Shown: in pieces, positions 54,515 through 62,481 of the stretch
Layout of the letters: the number at the start of each line of letters is the position of its first letter
Numbering within the stretch: position 1 is the stretch's first letter
NCBI RefSeq assembly: GCF_002939385.1
Contig: NZ_MULI01000026.1
Location: forward strand, 1 to 64,000
Length of the DNA stretch: 64,000 nucleotides
Origin: Streptomyces sp. MH60
GTDB lineage: Bacteria; Actinomycetota; Actinomycetes; Streptomycetales; Streptomycetaceae
Direction: 5' to 3'
The notes under the pieces: generated by a model
Database searches by the model: none
What the model saw: the letters and a program-made list of their open reading frames with translations, nothing else
Told to the model about the DNA's origin: nothing
Position numbers and translations under genes: made by a program

Positions 54515-55258
54515 GTGGCCGCCAACCTTCAAACAGGGGTAAGCCTCAGGCCCGTCGATCTGGCCCGCGCGCACGGTCTGTCGGCGCAGGCGGTCAGGAA
54601 CTACGAGGCGGCCGGCATCCTCCCGGCCGCCGCTCGCACGGCCCACGGATACCGCCGCTACACCACGCTGCACGCCAGGGCCCTGGCCGCGTTCCTCGCC
54701 CTGGTGGCGGGCCACGGCCACGGGACGGCGGCCGCGGTGATGCGGGGCGTGAACGAGGGCGCGCTCGACGAGGCGTTTCGGCTGATCGACGAGAGCCACG
54801 CCCAGTTGCTCGACGACCGGCGGACACTGGAGGCCGTGGAGGGCGCGCTACGGGACCTGGTGCCCGAGTCCGACGGGGGTGCGCCGGGGCCGACGGGCGG
54901 ATTCATCGGGGCGCTCGCGGGGGAGCTGGGCATCCGGCCCGCGACCCTGCGCAAGTGGGAGCGCGCCGGCCTGGTGCGCCCACGTCGCGACCCGGCGACC
55001 GGATACCGCCGCTACGACGCGGCCGACGTCCGGGACGCCCGCCTCGCCCACCAGCTCAGGCGGGGCGGCTATCCGCTGGAGCGGATCGCGTCCGTGCTCG
55101 CCCGGGTGCGGTCGGCCGGAGGGCTGGAGCCGCTGGAGGCCGCCCTGCGCGAGTGGCACGACCGGGTCTCCGCCCGGGGCCGGGCGATGGTGACCGGGGC
55201 GGCGGAGCTGGAGACGTATCTGCGCACGCGCGAGCGAGAAGAGAAAGCTACCGCTTAG
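54515..55258 (+). CDS. MerR-type regulator with two HTH domains
   Basis: About 247 residues. The N-terminal MerR winged helix (LRPVDLARAHGLSAQAVRNYEAAGILPAAARTAHGYRRYT) is followed by helices and a linker. A second MerR domain follows (GALAGELGIRPATLRKWERAGLVRPRRDPATGYRRYDAADVRDARLAHQLRRGG) and a dimerisation helix. Tandem MerR domains are known in TioE-like regulators of streptomycete antibiotic clusters. Starts at 54494, 54512 and 54515 are possible; GTG 54515 has GGGAG about 9 nt upstream. It faces the esterase gene across a palindrome. Confidence 0.87.
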   Translation: MAANLQTGVSLRPVDLARAHGLSAQAVRNYEAAGILPAAARTAHGYRRYTTLHARALAAFLALVAGHGHGTAAAVMRGVNEGALDEAFRLIDESHAQLLDDRRTLEAVEGALRDLVPESDGGAPGPTGGFIGALAGELGIRPATLRKWERAGLVRPRRDPATGYRRYDAADVRDARLAHQLRRGGYPLERIASVLARVRSAGGLEPLEAALREWHDRVSARGRAMVTGAAELETYLRTREREEKATA

Positions 55259-55283
55259 TAGTTTCCTGTTGTACCGTGCAGGC

Positions 55284-56144
55284 ATGCCAGAAGCAGCCTC
55301 CGCAGCGGCCACCCGGGCCACCATCGGCGACAGCGAGTTCGACCGCGACACCGCCGTCACCCCGCGCGCCCCCGGCGTCTACGACCTCGTCCTGTCGGCC
55401 GGCTGGACGATCATCAACGCCGTCAACGGCGGCTATCTGCTGGCCGTCCTGGGCCGGGCCCTCGGCGACGCGCTCCCGCACCCCGACCCCTTCACCATCT
55501 CGGCGCACTACCTCACCGCCTCCCGGCCGGGCCCGGCGGTCGTGCGCACCGAGACCGTCCGCACCGGGCGCACCCTCTCCACGGGCCAGGCCTCCCTCTT
55601 CCAGTACGACGACGAGGGCGACGAGGTCGAGCGCATCCGGGTCCTCGCGTCCTACGGCGACCTCGGCACGCTGCCCGACGACGTCCGCACCTCGGCGAAG
55701 CCGCCCGCGATCCCGCCGCTCGACCAGTGCTTCGGCCCGGAGGACGGACCCGCCCCCGTCGAGGGCAGCTCGGCCATCGCCGACCGGCTGATGCTCAAGC
55801 TCGACCCGGCCACGCTGGGCTGGGCGCTGGGGCAGCCCTCGGGCCGGGGCGAGATGCGGGCCTGGTTCGGCCTCGCCGACGGCCGCGACGCGGACCCGAT
55901 CTCGCTGCTGCTCGCGGTGGACGCGCTGCCTCCGACCGCCTTCGAGCTGGGGCTCAAGGGCTGGGTGCCGACGGTCGAGCTGACCGCGCACGTGCGGTGC
56001 CGCCCGGCGCCGGGCCCGCTGCGGGTCTCCATCACCACCCGCAACCTCGCCGGCGGCTTCCTGGAGGAGGACGCCGAGGTCTGGGACAGCGCCGACCGCC
56101 TGGTCGCCCAGTCCCGCCAGCTGGCCCGGGTCCGGCTCGGCTGA
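55284..56144 (+). CDS. Acyl-CoA thioesterase family protein (double hot-dog)
   Basis: A 286-residue protein of the TesB-like/4HBT_3 type: N-terminal hot-dog with NAVNGGYLLAVLGRAL and DPFTISAHYLTASRPGPAVVRTE, C-terminal hot-dog with VPTVELTAHVRCRPAPGPL. It would cleave acyl-CoA thioesters in the cytoplasm; chain preference unknown. ATG 55284 lies 25 bp after the double-MerR gene without a good Shine-Dalgarno. It converges with the TetR gene (12-bp gap). Confidence 0.85.
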   Translation: MPEAASAAATRATIGDSEFDRDTAVTPRAPGVYDLVLSAGWTIINAVNGGYLLAVLGRALGDALPHPDPFTISAHYLTASRPGPAVVRTETVRTGRTLSTGQASLFQYDDEGDEVERIRVLASYGDLGTLPDDVRTSAKPPAIPPLDQCFGPEDGPAPVEGSSAIADRLMLKLDPATLGWALGQPSGRGEMRAWFGLADGRDADPISLLLAVDALPPTAFELGLKGWVPTVELTAHVRCRPAPGPLRVSITTRNLAGGFLEEDAEVWDSADRLVAQSRQLARVRLG

Positions 56145-56156
56145 CCCGGGAGTTCC

Positions 56157-56783
56157 TCAGTCCAGCCAGTGCCTGCGGCCGACGCTGATCAGCCGCAGTT
56201 GCCGCCGGGCCGTCTCGACGGCCCGGCGGCGTTCGTCTTCCGGGGCGTCCAGGGTCTCCAGGAACAGGGACGCCGTGATCAGCATCTGGTCGACGTAGAG
56301 GCCCGCCAGCATGCGCAGATCGGTCTCGCTCCAGCCCGCCGCCGACGCGTCCGTGGCCAGCTCGGCCCGCACCTCCTCGGCGAACCGCGCCAGCTGCTCC
56401 CGTATGGCCCGGCGCACCGGCTGCACCCCGCCGTGCCGCTCCCGTGCGACGAAGCGGACGTGGGCCGGGTGCGCGGCCACATGACCGGCGATCAACTCGA
56501 CCGCGCGGGCGATGCGTTCGTCGTCGTCCTCGCCCGGTGACATCGTGGTCCGGATCATCGGGTGCAGGCTGCCCAGCGCCTCCTCGACCAGCGCCACACC
56601 GAGATCCGCCGTGGAGTGGAAGTGCCGGTAGAAGGCGGTCGGGGCGACGCCCACGGCGCGGGTGACCTCACGCAGTCCCAGGCTGCTCAGGCTCTGCTCC
56701 TCCAGCAGGCCGAGCGCCGCGTCGAGGAGCGCCTGCCGGGTCTTTTGCTTCTGCGCCTGCCGAACGCCGGGAGTGTGACTCAT
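56157..56783 (-). CDS. TetR family transcriptional regulator
   Basis: A 208-residue repressor. The HTH (TRQALLDAALGLLEEQSLSSLGLREVTRAVGVAPTAFYRHF) is of the FabR/lipid-type subgroup; the C-terminal ligand domain (about 65-200) contains TetR_C-like helices. It is divergent from two small membrane protein genes (56899, 57116). The 115-bp gap has AACAACTGT twice (56795-56803, 56852-56860) and inverted repeats, likely its own operators. Confidence 0.9.
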   Translation of the reverse strand: MSHTPGVRQAQKQKTRQALLDAALGLLEEQSLSSLGLREVTRAVGVAPTAFYRHFHSTADLGVALVEEALGSLHPMIRTTMSPGEDDDERIARAVELIAGHVAAHPAHVRFVARERHGGVQPVRRAIREQLARFAEEVRAELATDASAAGWSETDLRMLAGLYVDQMLITASLFLETLDAPEDERRRAVETARRQLRLISVGRRHWLD

Positions 56784-56789
56784 GCCATG

Positions 56790-56876
56790 CAGTTAACAAC
56801 TGTTCTCCGGAATTGAAAAGCCGTGCGGCGCGCTAGACTAGAAAGTCAGTGAACAACTGTAACCACAACCGTTCAC
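56790..56876. promoter_or_regulatory. Divergent promoter with repeated AACAACTGT motifs (candidate TetR operators)
   Basis: Site 1: CAGTT-AAC-AACTG palindrome (56790-56802), 7 nt upstream of the TetR start codon. Site 2: GTGAAC-N16-GTTCAC (56849-56876). Both contain AACAACTGT, 57 bp apart. Between them, TTGAAA (56813) and TAGACT (56834) could be promoter hexamers, though the 15-bp spacing is short. Confidence 0.55.
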
Positions 56877-56898
56877 CGAAGATTGGGGGATCCGCTCC

Positions 56899-57066
56899 AT
56901 GCTGTTTCTCGTCGTCGCACTCCTGCTCCTCGGTGTGGTCCTGGGCGCCGTCGCCCACGCACCGCTCACCTTCTCCGTCGCGGCCGGTCTGGTCATCGCC
57001 GTCTGGCTCGGCATCTTCGCGGTCCGCGAGCGGCACGGCCGCCGACGGAGCACCTCCGCCCACTGA
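56899..57066 (+). CDS. Small membrane protein, unrecognised
   Basis: A 55-residue protein from ATG 56899 (MLFLVVALLLLGVVLGAVAHA). It has two hydrophobic segments (about 1-17 and 24-42) and a basic tail ending RERHGRRRSTSAH. GGGGGA lies about 9 nt upstream. Codon use has strong third-position G/C. It is the first gene facing the TetR regulator and is 49 bp from the next small membrane gene, with which it probably forms an operon. Function unknown. Confidence 0.75.
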   Translation: MLFLVVALLLLGVVLGAVAHAPLTFSVAAGLVIAVWLGIFAVRERHGRRRSTSAH

Positions 57067-57115
57067 CGCGCGCCCACCGGCGCACGGTCCACCGACGCAC
57101 GGCAGGGAGAACACC

Positions 57116-57409
57116 ATGCAGCTCACCGCACCGGCCCACCGCGGCACCGACACCACCCGCACCACCCGTCGGGTCGGTATCCACGACACCGACGGCATGG
57201 CCGTCGCCTCGTTCGTCCTCGGTCTGCTCGGCCTGCTCGTCCTCAACGTCTTCCTCGGCCCGATCGCCATCGCCCTGGCGGGCATCGCCCTGTGGCGCGG
57301 CACCGCCCGCCGCGGCCGGGCCCTCCTCGGCCTCGGCCTGGGCATCGCCGACCTGCTGGTCCTGGTGGCGTTCATGTCCGCCGACAACACCATGTCGTGG
57401 AGTCTGTGA
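57116..57409 (+). CDS. DUF4190-like small membrane protein
   Basis: A 97-residue protein: polar N-terminus (about 1-27), then two hydrophobic segments in GMAVASFVLGLLGLLVLNVF-LGPIAIALAGIALWRG and GLGLGIADLLVLVAF, the DUF4190 pattern. ATG 57116 has AGGGAGA upstream. It is in line with the 55-residue gene and likely under the same TetR control. Function unknown. Confidence 0.8.
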   Translation: MQLTAPAHRGTDTTRTTRRVGIHDTDGMAVASFVLGLLGLLVLNVFLGPIAIALAGIALWRGTARRGRALLGLGLGIADLLVLVAFMSADNTMSWSL

Positions 57410-57464
57410 GCCACCGCGCCCTTCGGTCCCGGCCGTCGGGCGAAGAGACCGGCCTTGGTCTGAG

Positions 57465-57489
57465 ACGGGGCGGAACCGCCCCGTAGAAT
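57465..57489 (+). promoter_or_regulatory. Cysteine desulfurase promoter with palindromic spacer
   Basis: ACGGGGCGGAACCGCCCCGT (57465-57484) is a perfect palindrome with a 2-nt centre. It fills the 17-nt spacer between a weak -35 (TGAGAC, 57461-57466) and TAGAAT (57484-57489), a good -10 that lies 10 nt before the ATG. A protein bound here would block or twist the promoter. The leader would be only a few nucleotides. Confidence 0.5.
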
Positions 57490-57499
57490 CGGCCGCACC

Positions 57500-58669
57500 A
57501 TGGCTTACCTCGACCACGCCGCGACGACCCCGATGCTTCCCGAGGCAGTCGAGGCACTCACCGCGCACCTGAGCGTCACCGGCAACGCCTCTTCCCTCCA
57601 CGCGTCCGGCCGCCGGGCGCGGCGCACCGTCGAGGAGGCCCGCGAGACCCTCGCCGAGGCGCTCGGCGCCCGCCCCAGCGAGGTGGTCCTCACCTCCGGC
57701 GGCACCGAGGCCGACAACCTCGCCGTCAAGGGCCTGTACTGGGCCCGCCACGACGCCGACCCGGCCCGCACCCGGGTCCTGGCCAGCCCCGTCGAGCACC
57801 ACGCGGTCCTCGACGCCGTCCACTGGCTCGGCGAGCACGAGGGCGCCACCGTCGAGTACCTGCCGGTCGACCCATACGGCCGGGTGCACCCGGAGACGCT
57901 GCGCGAGGCCATCGCCCGCGACCCCGGCGACGTCGCGCTCGCCACCGTCATGTGGGCCAACAACGAGATCGGCACGATCATGCCGGTGCGGGAACTCGCC
58001 GACGTGGCCGCCGAGTTCGACGTGCCGCTGCACGCCGACGCGGTCCAGGCCGTCGGCCAGCTCCCGGTCGACTTCGCCGCCTCCGGGCTCGCCGCCATGA
58101 CCGTTTCCGGCCACAAGATCGGCGGCCCCTACGGCATCGGCGCGCTGCTGCTGGGCCGGGAGTACACCCCGGTCCCCGTCCTGCACGGCGGCGGCCAGGA
58201 ACGCCACGTGCGCTCCGGCACCCTCGACGTCCCCGCCGTCGCCTCCTTCGCGGTCGCCGGCCGCCTCGCCGCCGAGCAGCACGAGTGGTTCGCCCGCGAG
58301 ATCGGCGCCCTGCGCGACGACCTGGTCGACGCCGTCCGTACGGCCGTCCCGGACGCGATCCTCGGCGGCGACCCGTCGCCCGGGGGCCGCCTGCCGGCCA
58401 ACGCCCACTTCACCTTCCCGGGCTGCGAGGGCGACTCGCTCCTCCTCCTGCTCGACGCCCAGGGCATCGAGTGCTCCACCGGCTCCGCCTGCACCGCGGG
58501 CGTCGCCCAGCCCAGCCACGTCCTGCTGGCCGCCGGAACCGACCCCGACCTGGCCCGCGGCACCCTGCGCTTCTCCCTGGGCCACACCTCGACCGAGGCC
58601 GACGTGGAGGCGCTCGCCAAGGCGATCGGCCCCGCGGTGGAACGCGCCCGGGCGGCGGGGCTGTCGTAA
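57500..58669 (+). CDS. Cysteine desulfurase (NifS/IscS family, class V aminotransferase)
   Basis: A 389-residue PLP enzyme taking sulfur from cysteine and passing it to acceptors. PLP lysine K206 (VSGHKIGGP), catalytic C331 in STGSACTAG, DHAATTPMLPE near the start, and VMWANNEIGTIMPV. It lies 0.8 kb upstream of mnmA on the same strand (one reverse gene between), and this pair is conserved: desulfurase provides sulfur for MnmA. A palindromic promoter spacer precedes it. Confidence 0.94.
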   Translation: MAYLDHAATTPMLPEAVEALTAHLSVTGNASSLHASGRRARRTVEEARETLAEALGARPSEVVLTSGGTEADNLAVKGLYWARHDADPARTRVLASPVEHHAVLDAVHWLGEHEGATVEYLPVDPYGRVHPETLREAIARDPGDVALATVMWANNEIGTIMPVRELADVAAEFDVPLHADAVQAVGQLPVDFAASGLAAMTVSGHKIGGPYGIGALLLGREYTPVPVLHGGGQERHVRSGTLDVPAVASFAVAGRLAAEQHEWFAREIGALRDDLVDAVRTAVPDAILGGDPSPGGRLPANAHFTFPGCEGDSLLLLLDAQGIECSTGSACTAGVAQPSHVLLAAGTDPDLARGTLRFSLGHTSTEADVEALAKAIGPAVERARAAGLS

Positions 58670-58729
58670 GGGTGCAGGCCCTGGTCGGCGTCAGGCCCGG
58701 GTGGCGGGGTCAGACCTCGATCGGCGGGG

Positions 58730-59443
58730 TCACGCCTTGGTCGGCGGCTTCGACGGGGTGCTCGTGGCCGCCCGCCGCACCAGCTTCAGGTACCGGTCCC
58801 AGTCCCAGTGCGGCCCCGGGTCGGTGTGGTCGGTGCCCGGCACCTCCACGTGGCCGAGGATGTGCTTCCGGTCCACGGGTATGTCGTACCGCGCGCAGAT
58901 CCCCGCCGTCAGCCGCGCGGAGGCGGCGTACATCGCGGCGGTGAAGTCCCGCGGGCGGTCCACGAAGCCCTCGTGCTCGATGCCGACACTGCGTTCGTTG
59001 TAGTCGCGGTTGCCCGCGTGGTACGCCACGTCCAGCTCGCGGATCATCTGGGTGACGCGCCCGTCCTGCCCCACGATGTAGTGCGCGGCCGCCTTGTGCC
59101 CCGGGTCCTGGAAGGCCCGCACCGCACTGTCGAAACTGCCCTGCGTGACATGGACGATCACCATGTCGATGCCGAAGTCGTCCGGCCGGTCCGCCCGCCG
59201 CCAGTTCGCGTCCGACGCCGCCACCCAGCGCGCGCCCGCGAAGTCGACCGCCCCCTCCTCGCGGGGTCGCTCGACGCCCGGCACGCGCCACCACAGCCGG
59301 GACAGCTCGTCACGGGCCAGCACGCCGGTGCCCACGGCCGCCGCCGCACCGCCGACGATCAGCGCGCGGCGGCCGATGCGCCGGTCCGCGTCCCCGGACC
59401 CGCCCGGTGTGGACCCGCTCGTGGATCCCTGCTTCGCCCCCAT
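58730..59443 (-). CDS. N-acetylmuramoyl-L-alanine amidase (Amidase_2) with Tat-type signal
   Basis: A 237-residue exported protein. The N-terminus RRIGRRALIVGGAAAAVGTG has a twin-arginine-like motif (GRRALIV). The amidase_2 domain (about 75-220) has zinc ligand candidates in VIVHVTQG and GTDHTDPG, and ERSVGIEHEGFVD with the catalytic Glu. It cuts the MurNAc-L-Ala bond of peptidoglycan. ATG 59443 is divergent from mnmA, 60 bp between starts. It has no wall-binding domain. Confidence 0.9.
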   Translation of the reverse strand: MGAKQGSTSGSTPGGSGDADRRIGRRALIVGGAAAAVGTGVLARDELSRLWWRVPGVERPREEGAVDFAGARWVAASDANWRRADRPDDFGIDMVIVHVTQGSFDSAVRAFQDPGHKAAAHYIVGQDGRVTQMIRELDVAYHAGNRDYNERSVGIEHEGFVDRPRDFTAAMYAASARLTAGICARYDIPVDRKHILGHVEVPGTDHTDPGPHWDWDRYLKLVRRAATSTPSKPPTKA

Positions 59444-59503
59444 ACGATCTTCAACGCCTACGCGCGCGCTCCGGTTCCCGCCTCCCCGTACTCTGGAGGG
59501 GCT

Positions 59504-60634
59504 ATGACTGACACTCCGCAGCGCACCCGTCCCCTCCGCGTCCTCGCCGCCATGTCGGGCGGAGTCGACTCCGCCGTCGCCGCCGCCCGCGCGGCCGAGG
59601 CGGGGCACGACGTGACCGGCGTCCACCTCGCGCTCTCCGCGAACCCCCAGTCCTTCCGCACGGGCGCCCGGGGCTGTTGCACCATCGAGGACTCGCGCGA
59701 CGCCCGCCGTGCCGCGGACGTCATCGGCATCCCGTTCTACGTGTGGGACCTCGCCGACCGCTTCCGGGAGGACGTGGTCGAGGACTTCGTCGCCGAGTAC
59801 GAGGCCGGCCGCACCCCCAACCCGTGCCTGCGCTGCAACGAGAAGATCAAGTTCGCCGCGCTGCTGGACAAGGCGCTGGCCCTCGGCTTCGACGCCGTCT
59901 GCACCGGCCACTACGCGCAGGTGATCCTGCGCGAGGACGGCGTCCGCGAGCTGCACCGCGCCTCCGACATGGCCAAGGACCAGAGCTACGTCCTCGGGGT
60001 CCTCGACGACCGGCAGCTCGCCCACGCGATGTTCCCGCTCGGCGACACGGTCACCACCAAGGACGAGATCCGCGCGGAGGCCGAGCGCAGGGGCCTCGCG
60101 GTGGCCAAGAAGCCCGACTCGCACGACATCTGCTTCATCGCCGACGGCGACACCCAGGGCTTCCTGGCGGACCGTCTCGGCAAGGCGGAGGGCGACATCG
60201 TCGACGAGGCGGGCAACCGGCTCGGCTCCCACGAGGGCGCGTACGGCTACACCATCGGCCAGCGCAAGGGCCTCAGGATCGGCACCCCGGCCCCCGACGG
60301 CAAGCCGCGCTACGTCCTGGACATCTCCCCGGTCGACAACACCGTGACGGTCGGCCCGGCCGAGGCGCTCGACGTCGACGCCCTGCGCGCGATCAAGCCC
60401 CGCTGGTGCGGCGCCGCCCCCACCGGCCCCGGCACCTACACCGCCCAGCTCCGCGCCCACGGCGGCGAGACCGGGGTACGGGCCGAACTGGTCGACGGCA
60501 CCCTGGAGGTGACGTTCACCGAGCCGGTGCGCGGCGTCGCCCCCGGCCAGGCGATCGTGCTGTACGACGGCACCCGCGTGGTGGGCTCGGCGACGATCGC
60601 GTCCACCACGCGCGCGACGGCCGGCGCGGCCTGA
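59504..60634 (+). CDS. mnmA: tRNA-specific 2-thiouridylase MnmA
   Basis: A 376-residue enzyme that thiolates U34 of Glu, Gln and Lys tRNAs with ATP activation. PP-loop SGGVDS (18-23), catalytic C108 in NPCLRCNEKIKF, and the persulfide cysteine C210 in DSHDICFI; GYTIGQRKGL is also typical. ATG 59504 has GGAGGGG upstream. Sulfur probably comes from the desulfurase at 57500. Additional C58-C59 (GCC) lie near the N-terminus. Confidence 0.95.
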   Translation: MTDTPQRTRPLRVLAAMSGGVDSAVAAARAAEAGHDVTGVHLALSANPQSFRTGARGCCTIEDSRDARRAADVIGIPFYVWDLADRFREDVVEDFVAEYEAGRTPNPCLRCNEKIKFAALLDKALALGFDAVCTGHYAQVILREDGVRELHRASDMAKDQSYVLGVLDDRQLAHAMFPLGDTVTTKDEIRAEAERRGLAVAKKPDSHDICFIADGDTQGFLADRLGKAEGDIVDEAGNRLGSHEGAYGYTIGQRKGLRIGTPAPDGKPRYVLDISPVDNTVTVGPAEALDVDALRAIKPRWCGAAPTGPGTYTAQLRAHGGETGVRAELVDGTLEVTFTEPVRGVAPGQAIVLYDGTRVVGSATIASTTRATAGAA

Positions 60635-60677
60635 GCCGTCGGCCGGGGCGCACGGCGGCGACCGCCCAGGCGTCGGC

Positions 60678-61457
60678 TCACCCGGCGAGGAACTCCGCCA
60701 GCACCGGCGCCAGTACGCCCGGCTCCACCATGTGGGTCTGTCCGGGCACGGTGCCGTAGGTGCCCTCCGGGGCCGCCTCCGCGATCGCGCGGGCCGCCTC
60801 GTGCCACCACGCGTCGCTCGCGCCGCCCGCGAGGACCAGCAGGGGAGCGCTGATCGAGGCGATCACGGACGTGGGCACCCGGCTGTCGCCCAGCACGGCG
60901 TCGTCGTACGCCAGACTCGGCGCCACCGACTCCATCCCGGCCCACATGGGGGACTGCCGGGCACCCCGGATCATCTCCTCGCCCAGCCCGGTGTGCCGCA
61001 GGAACAGCTCCACCGCGTCCCCGCGCCGGCCCTGCCCCAGCACCTCGGTCAGCCGCTCGGTGTACTCGGCCGCGGCCCGCGCGGCGGCGTCGTCCATGGC
61101 GTACGGCACCTCGTACACGGCGACGCGGCGCACCGGCAGGCCGCTCGCCGCCGCCCGGAGCACCAGCGCGCCGCCCGAGGACATGCCGTACAGCGACGCC
61201 TCGCCGCCCACCGCCTCGATCAGCGCCGCCAGGTCCTCGATCTCGCGTTCCACCGCGTAGGGCGCGGTGTCGCCGCTCTCGCCGCGCCCCCGGCGGTCGT
61301 ACACGGTGACGTCGAAACGCCCCGACAGCGCGGCGGCCAGCGGCGCCGTCGTGGCACCCGTCGACATCGCGCCGCTGACGAGCACGACCGCCGGTCCCCG
61401 TCCGGAGCGTTCATGGGCGATGCGGGTGCCGTCACGCGAAACAGTCGTCTTCTCCAT
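60678..61457 (-). CDS. Alpha/beta hydrolase
   Basis: A 259-residue alpha/beta-hydrolase fold protein. Nucleophile S93 in YGMSSGG, Asp in LAGGASDAWWHEAAR, His in VPGQTHMVEPG, oxyanion region VSGAMSTG. Substrate unknown; no signal peptide. It converges with mnmA, 43 bp between. Confidence 0.88.
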   Translation of the reverse strand: MEKTTVSRDGTRIAHERSGRGPAVVLVSGAMSTGATTAPLAAALSGRFDVTVYDRRGRGESGDTAPYAVEREIEDLAALIEAVGGEASLYGMSSGGALVLRAAASGLPVRRVAVYEVPYAMDDAAARAAAEYTERLTEVLGQGRRGDAVELFLRHTGLGEEMIRGARQSPMWAGMESVAPSLAYDDAVLGDSRVPTSVIASISAPLLVLAGGASDAWWHEAARAIAEAAPEGTYGTVPGQTHMVEPGVLAPVLAEFLAG

Positions 61458-61494
61458 GCCTGTGCAGACTGCACCACGGCACGGAATTCATCGC

Positions 61495-61827
61495 TCAGGA
61501 CACCTCGACGTCGTAGAAGCAGAGGTGGTCCTTGATCTCCGCGACCTCCGGCTTCGGGTCCGGGTACGCCCAGACCAGGTCCGCCGCGTCCGGCAGCGAC
61601 CAGTAGGACGCGTCGCCCTTGAAGGGGCAGTGGGTCTGCGTGTCGGACGGCGTCAGCAGGTCGAGGCGTACGTCCCGGGGCGGGATGTAGTACCGGTCCG
61701 GCAAGCCCGTCTCGTGCAGCACCAACGCCCCGTCGCTCTCCGCCAGCACCTGCCCGCCGTGCACCACGCGCACGTGCCGGCCGCTTGGTTCGACGGTGAT
61801 GATGTGTCCCTTGAGTCCCTTGGTCAC
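61495..61827 (-). CDS. DUF427 family protein
   Basis: A 110-residue soluble protein of the DUF427 family: GRHVRVVHGGQVLAESDGAL...LPDRYYIPPRDV, TQTHCPFKGDASYWSL and a final CFYDVEV. GTG 61827 has AGGAGG 6 nt upstream; the frame remains open well beyond, which is a shadow. It is divergent from the LOG-family gene. Function unknown. Confidence 0.87.
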   Translation of the reverse strand: MTKGLKGHIITVEPSGRHVRVVHGGQVLAESDGALVLHETGLPDRYYIPPRDVRLDLLTPSDTQTHCPFKGDASYWSLPDAADLVWAYPDPKPEVAEIKDHLCFYDVEVS

Positions 61828-61923
61828 GGTCGTCCTCCTGGTGGCAGTGGTCTCCGTCACGTCACTACAGCGTCCCCGGCGGCCGGGTTCTTCCCCTCCG
61901 GACCGGGCCGTACGGTGGAGGCC

Positions 61924-62463
61924 ATGAGAATCTGCGTCTTCCTCTCCGCCGCCGACCTCGACGAGCGCTACACGGGCCCCGCCAAGGAGTTCGCCGAACT
62001 GCTCGGGAAGGGCGGGCACACCCTCGTCTGGGGCGGCTCCGACGTCGGCCTGATGAAGGTGGTCGCCGACGGCGTGCAGGAGGCCGGCGGACGGCTGCTC
62101 GGGGTCTCGGTGGACTTCCTGGCGGACAGGGCGCGCGAGGGCGCCGACGAGATGGTGATCGCGAAGGACCTGGCCGAGCGCAAGCGGCTGCTGCTGGAGA
62201 AGGCCGACGCCGTGGTCATCATGGTGGGCGGCACCGGCACGCTCGACGAGGCCACCGAGATCCTGGAGCTGAAGAAGCACGGGCACACCGACAAGCCGGT
62301 CGTCCTGCTCAACACCGCCGGCTTCTACGACGGCCTCAGGGAGCAGTTCCGCCGCATGGAGGACGAGGGCTTCCTGCCCCGCCCCCTGACCGAGCTGGTG
62401 TTCTTCGCCGAGGAGCCGGTCGGCGCGCTCGCCTACCTGGAGGAGAGCCAGGGCATCGAGTAG
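61924..62463 (+). CDS. LOG family protein (TIGR00730; cytokinin riboside phosphoribohydrolase-like)
   Basis: A 179-residue Rossmann-like protein. The LOG motifs are GGSDVGLMKVVADG and VGGTGTLDEATEI (usual form PGGxGTxxE; Val replaces Pro here). Related enzymes release N6-modified adenine from its nucleotide; others cut purine or pyrimidine nucleotides. ATG 61924 has GGAGG close upstream and a TACGGT 7 nt before. It is upstream of the SDR gene by 18 bp. Confidence 0.88.
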   Translation: MRICVFLSAADLDERYTGPAKEFAELLGKGGHTLVWGGSDVGLMKVVADGVQEAGGRLLGVSVDFLADRAREGADEMVIAKDLAERKRLLLEKADAVVIMVGGTGTLDEATEILELKKHGHTDKPVVLLNTAGFYDGLREQFRRMEDEGFLPRPLTELVFFAEEPVGALAYLEESQGIE

Positions 62464-62481
62464 GACACCGGTGGTGCGAGC

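Noticed and set aside
60634..60678. Terminator hairpin between mnmA and the alpha/beta hydrolase gene
   Set aside because: Only a 7-bp inverted repeat with a long loop could be found, too weak to list as a feature.
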